Positions 60,491-64,000 of a stretch of DNA of 64,000 bases are shown piece by piece. The stretch spans positions 1-64,000 of the forward strand of contig NZ_JAQRFN010000002.1 of assembly GCF_028598555.1 (NCBI RefSeq), in the 5' to 3' direction. Within the stretch, counting starts at the first letter, position 1; every line of letters begins with the position of its first letter. The DNA is from Xenorhabdus anantnagensis. Its GTDB lineage: Bacteria > Pseudomonadota > Gammaproteobacteria > Enterobacterales > Enterobacteriaceae. The position numbers and the translations under genes were made by a program. A model generated the notes under the pieces. That model saw only the letters and a list, made by a program, of their open reading frames with translations, was not told the DNA's origin and searched no databases.

Positions 60491-61696
60491 ATGAAAGCCT
60501 TTGACTCAGAAAAATTCCGACAGTACTTTCCTGCCCTGCAACAATCAACCACATTTTTGGACAGTGCAGCCACGGCATTAAAACCGACCTGTATGATTGA
60601 AGCAACTGAACACTATTATCAAAACCATAGTGCAACAGTGCATCGCAGCCAACATGCCACTGCACAAGCCATGACCGCTCGTTATGAGCAGGCTCGTTCA
60701 ATGGTAGCGGAATTGATCAATGCGCCATTGCCTGAAAATATTATCTGGACGAAAGGCACAACCGAGGCCATCAATCTGGTCGCACAAAGTTACTTCCGTT
60801 CCCGTCTGAACGTGGATGATGAAATCATAGTCAGCGAACAGGAACACCACTCTAACCTGCTGCCGTGGCTGATTCTGGCAGAACAGACGGGCGCTAAAAT
60901 CGTCAAATGGCCGATTGGTAATCAGCGCCAACCAGAAATCGACACCCTCGCAAAACTATTGACTGAAAAAAGCCGCTTGGTTGCCATCAGCCAAATATCG
61001 AACGTTACGGGTGCAGCAGTAGATTTGGCGCAGGTGACCAAACTCGCCCACCAATATAATTGCCATGTGCTAGTCGATGGCGCTCAGGGCATCGTTCACG
61101 CACCTATCAATGTTCATCAACTGGACATCGATTTTTACGCCTTTTCGGCCCATAAACTGTATGGCCCAAACGGATTGGGTGTGTTGTATGGCAAAACTGA
61201 ATTACTGAATACGATGTCACCGTGGCATGGCGGCGGCAAAATGCTGACTCAAGTCTCATTTGACGGTTTTACACCGGAAGCAGTACCTTATCGCTTTGAA
61301 GCAGGAACGCCCAATGTTGCAGGTGTGATCGGCTTTGCAGCAACCTTGGCATGGCTGAAAACCATTGATATCCAGCTCGCCGAAGCTCATGCAATTGCTC
61401 TGACAGATTACGCTGAACAGCAACTCAGCACGCTGGCGGGTTTTATCAGTTACCGTGTGGCAGATTCCAGTTTGCTGGCTTTCAATATCGCCGGAATACA
61501 CCACAGTGACCTGGCAACACTGATTGCAGAACAAAATATCTCCCTGCGTTCAGGGCAACATTGCGCCCAGCCACTGCTGGATGCCCTTGGGATCAGCGGC
61601 TGCCTGCGTGCTTCGTTTATGCCTTATAATAACCAGCAAGATGCGGATAGGCTGATCAGCGCCGTAAAGTTTGCACTGTCGCTGTTGGATGAGTGA
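60491..61696 (+). CDS. csdA: Cysteine desulfurase CsdA
   Basis: PLP enzyme (401 aa) that takes sulfur from cysteine and passes it to CsdE for iron-sulfur and tRNA modification work. The PLP lysine is in FSAHKLYGPNGLG and the catalytic Cys in RSGQHCAQPLL near residue 360. The frame is open 96 nt upstream into the gcvB terminator, but MKAFDSEKFRQYFPAL at 60491 matches the E. coli start. Confidence 0.95.
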   Translation: MKAFDSEKFRQYFPALQQSTTFLDSAATALKPTCMIEATEHYYQNHSATVHRSQHATAQAMTARYEQARSMVAELINAPLPENIIWTKGTTEAINLVAQSYFRSRLNVDDEIIVSEQEHHSNLLPWLILAEQTGAKIVKWPIGNQRQPEIDTLAKLLTEKSRLVAISQISNVTGAAVDLAQVTKLAHQYNCHVLVDGAQGIVHAPINVHQLDIDFYAFSAHKLYGPNGLGVLYGKTELLNTMSPWHGGGKMLTQVSFDGFTPEAVPYRFEAGTPNVAGVIGFAATLAWLKTIDIQLAEAHAIALTDYAEQQLSTLAGFISYRVADSSLLAFNIAGIHHSDLATLIAEQNISLRSGQHCAQPLLDALGISGCLRASFMPYNNQQDADRLISAVKFALSLLDE

Positions 61697-61780
61697 TGTT
61701 GTTTAGATACATAACTGCTATGATCCTGAAACTTCATCCAAAGGAAATCAGCAACCCACCCACTGCAAGATAAATAACCA

Positions 61781-62239
61781 ATGACACAACTCTCAGACAG
61801 CATCCTTGCTCCGCATCCCTTCGGAACGGAAATCACAGAGCAACAACTTATTGAAAACTTTCAGCAATGCATATTGTGGGAAGATCGTTATCGGCAGCTA
61901 ATCGGTCTGGCCAGAAAGCTGCCTGCTTTGGCGGATGAGCTAAAACAACAGAATATCGAAAGATCTGGCTGCGAAAATCGGGTCTGGCTGGGGTATCAAC
62001 GACTTTCAGACGGCCGATTGCATTTTTATGGTGATAGCGAAGGCCGTATTGTCAAAGGGTTATTGGCTGTTCTGCTGACCGCCGTGGAAGGCAAAACACC
62101 AGAGCAGGTTTTACAAACACCTTTAGCTGAGTTATTTCAACAAATCGGCCTTGAACAGCAATTAAGTGGTTCAAGGCTCAATGGCGTGAAATCCCTGATA
62201 AACACGATTCAGGAAATAGCTAATACCTACATTCATTAG
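61781..62239 (+). CDS. csdE: Sulfur acceptor protein CsdE
   Basis: SufE-fold protein (152 aa) that accepts persulfide from CsdA on the Cys in ERSGCENRVWLGY near residue 67 and stimulates the desulfurase. Conserved GDSEGRIVKGLLAVLLTAVEGK follows. It starts 84 bp after csdA, convergent with tcdA. Confidence 0.95.
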   Translation: MTQLSDSILAPHPFGTEITEQQLIENFQQCILWEDRYRQLIGLARKLPALADELKQQNIERSGCENRVWLGYQRLSDGRLHFYGDSEGRIVKGLLAVLLTAVEGKTPEQVLQTPLAELFQQIGLEQQLSGSRLNGVKSLINTIQEIANTYIH

Positions 62240-62262
62240 CTCTGTTTAAAGATGAGACCTGT

Positions 62263-63075
62263 TTAAAGCGTATTTTCCCGCCCAGCTTTTGCCACCATTT
62301 TTTTCAATGCGTGGGATACAGCAACAAAACCAAAGGTCGCCGTAACCATTGTTGCGGCACCAAAACCAGAAGCGCAATCCATTCGTTTAGAACCCTCCGC
62401 AGTGCTCTTCGCTGCGCAAACTGTGCCGTCAGATTGGGGATAAACCAGCTGTTCCGTTGAAAAAACACAGTCAATCCCCAACTTGCCCTTGCCGTTTTTC
62501 ATCACACGATAATCCGACTTCAAGCGCTCTTTCAATTTTGCCGCCAATGGATCTTGTACCGTTTTTGCTAAATCCACCACCTGAATCTGGGTTGGATCGA
62601 GTTGCCCACCCGCTCCGCCAGTCGTTACAACCGGAATTTTATAGCGACGACAATAGGCCAATAACGCGGCTTTTGGCCGTATACTGTCAATCGCATCAAT
62701 AACATAACTGAATCCTGTGGACATCAATTCAGCTACATTATCAGGCGTGACAAAATCATCAATGCAAGTAACTTTGCATTCAGGGTTGATCGCTCGTATC
62801 CGCTCAGCGATGACTTCTGTTTTTGGCAAGCCCACGTTTTGTACCAAGGTGTGCAACTGACGATTGGTATTGGTGACACAAACATCATCCATATCAATTA
62901 GCGTGATAGCACCGATACCTGTACGCGCCAGCGCTTCTGCCGCCCATGAACCAACACCGCCAATGCCTACAACACAAACATGTGAACGGGCAAATAATGA
63001 AAGTGCTTTCTGACCATAGAGTCGAGCCGTACCAGCAAAACGCTGAAGATAAGCATCAGAGAGAGAAGCTTGCAT
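62263..63075 (-). CDS. tcdA: tRNA threonylcarbamoyladenosine dehydratase TcdA (CsdL)
   Basis: E1-like ATP-dependent enzyme that cyclises t6A37 to ct6A37 in ANN-decoding tRNAs, with sulfur-relay partners CsdA-CsdE. The 270-aa protein has the nucleotide loop GIGGVGSWAAEALARTG near 35 and the DMDDVCVTNTNRQ motif, and a C-terminal membrane-associating stretch. It stands tail to tail with csdE, keeping the Csd module together. Confidence 0.95.
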   Translation of the reverse strand: MQASLSDAYLQRFAGTARLYGQKALSLFARSHVCVVGIGGVGSWAAEALARTGIGAITLIDMDDVCVTNTNRQLHTLVQNVGLPKTEVIAERIRAINPECKVTCIDDFVTPDNVAELMSTGFSYVIDAIDSIRPKAALLAYCRRYKIPVVTTGGAGGQLDPTQIQVVDLAKTVQDPLAAKLKERLKSDYRVMKNGKGKLGIDCVFSTEQLVYPQSDGTVCAAKSTAEGSKRMDCASGFGAATMVTATFGFVAVSHALKKMVAKAGRENTL

Positions 63076-63158
63076 TGCTAAATAAATCCTGCATAAAACC
63101 TACTCTATTGAGATAGGTTATTGATTATTTGAAATTGATCGTGCGAATTGGAGGGATC

Positions 63159-64000
63159 TTACTGGTTCTCAGCCAAAAAGCCAGATGATGCTTTCTTCAA
63201 TACCCAAACACGGCCATAGTGATTATAAAAACCGGCCATTTCACCCGATTTCGCCCCAATACCATGATAAATATCGAAATGGTTTCCTTTTATGGCACCA
63301 CCAACATCCAGCGCTACCATCAGACGCATCTGATACCGGCCGGTAAATTTGCCCATCTCATCCAATACAGGCACTTCCGCCAGTAGCGTCGTTCCGGGAG
63401 GGATCAATGACTTATCAGATGCTACCGATGCTTTTGCAACAAGGGGGACGGCACTGGCTCCCCTCACTTGGGTGTGGGGTTCAGGTTTAAAGAAAACAAA
63501 TGAAGAATTATGTTCCAGCAATTCTCTCACCTCGGGCTCGCTGTGCTGTTCTGCCCACTGACGGATAGCTTTCATGGACATTTTCTCTTTCGGCACTTCT
63601 CCACGATTAATCAGAACACTGCCAATACTGAGATAGGCATGTCCATTTTTTCCCCCATAGCCAAAAAAGGTAAATGGACGCCCATCCCCAAAATTGACAT
63701 AGCCACTTCCTTGTACTTCCATCATGAAATTATCCACTAGGGAATTACTGTATCCGATAATAAATTTCTTATTCAGTGCTCCGCGATATATCGCAGCGCG
63801 GCTTGGCAAACGGGAATGCGAATGAGTTGGCATACGATACAGCGGATATTTAAACTCACCTTGTTTGGTATGTCGCGCATGCAAAACGGGAGTGTAATAA
63901 CCTGTGAATTTTACATTGCCGTATTTATCTTCACCTTCCATCTGATAAGCCAGCAAGCCAAACTCATTTAAATCACGGGTATCACCACCCGACAGCATCC
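63159..64000 (-). CDS. mltA: Membrane-bound lytic murein transglycosylase A (5' part outside window)
   Basis: Outer-membrane lipoprotein that cleaves the glycan strands of peptidoglycan to 1,6-anhydro ends. The window holds about the last 280 residues. FTGYYTPVL, the beta-barrel region with MEVQGSGYV, and the C-terminal DVGGAIKGNHFDIYHGIG, which contains the catalytic Asp region, are visible. The lipoprotein signal and N-terminal portion lie to the right of the window. Next to tcdA, as in E. coli. Confidence 0.95.
   Translation of the reverse strand, partial: MLSGGDTRDLNEFGLLAYQMEGEDKYGNVKFTGYYTPVLHARHTKQGEFKYPLYRMPTHSHSRLPSRAAIYRGALNKKFIIGYSNSLVDNFMMEVQGSGYVNFGDGRPFTFFGYGGKNGHAYLSIGSVLINRGEVPKEKMSMKAIRQWAEQHSEPEVRELLEHNSSFVFFKPEPHTQVRGASAVPLVAKASVASDKSLIPPGTTLLAEVPVLDEMGKFTGRYQMRLMVALDVGGAIKGNHFDIYHGIGAKSGEMAGFYNHYGRVWVLKKASSGFLAENQ

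Overview
The window is a chromosomal segment from a gamma-proteobacterium of the order Enterobacterales, family Morganellaceae. It is most like Photorhabdus, with Xenorhabdus the main alternative. The reasons are AT-rich base composition, enterobacterial gene order with close homologues of E. coli proteins, a serralysin locus in the order prtA-inh-prtB-prtC-prtD, and copies of a palindromic intergenic repeat beginning TATACCCAATGGATT that I associate with these insect-pathogenic genera. The genus call rests on recall of gene content, not on a search.

Layout. Bases 1-133 are the promoter region of an rRNA operon that runs leftward out of the window. gmhB follows on the minus strand, then the MetJ-controlled metNIQ operon, rcsF, trmO and proS on the plus strand, convergent nlpE, and rof facing tilS. 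An EamA-type exporter lies between tilS and accA. From accA to rpsB (10.8-30.8 kb) the minus strand carries the conserved block rpsB-tsf-pyrH-frr-dxr-uppS-cdsA-rseP-bamA-skp-lpxD-fabZ-lpxA-lpxB-rnhB-dnaE-accA. This block covers translation, isoprenoid and phospholipid synthesis, outer-membrane assembly, lipid A and replication. Rightward from it run map, glnD, dapD and yaeH.

From 36 kb comes a second conserved block: yqcA, truC, yqcC, the regulatory RNA csrB with an upstream UvrY/GacA box, and syd. An FAD-linked, cholesterol-oxidase-like gene follows, then queF, ppnN and xni. From 45.4 to 57.3 kb lies an accessory island. It holds the complete metalloprotease PrtA, its inhibitor and its type I secretion system, then two tandem paralogous two-TM proteins, then a VasX/BTH_I2691-like type VI effector gene split over three reading frames. 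From 57.6 kb the conserved order resumes: rlmM, ygdD, gcvA, divergent sRNA gcvB, csdA, csdE, tcdA and a partial mltA.

The most unusual property is spread through the window. At least 15 loci carry short tandem duplications, most with 15-bp units (range 11-18 bp), at gene ends, in spacers and inside genes. They add a pentapeptide repeat to TilS, a tetrapeptide repeat to PrtD, extra termini to YqcC and the Inh leader, and false N-terminal extensions to frr, truC and yqcA. At 56441-56462 an 11-bp duplication accounts exactly for a frameshift in the type VI effector. No CRISPR array, tRNA gene, complete insertion sequence or prophage was seen.
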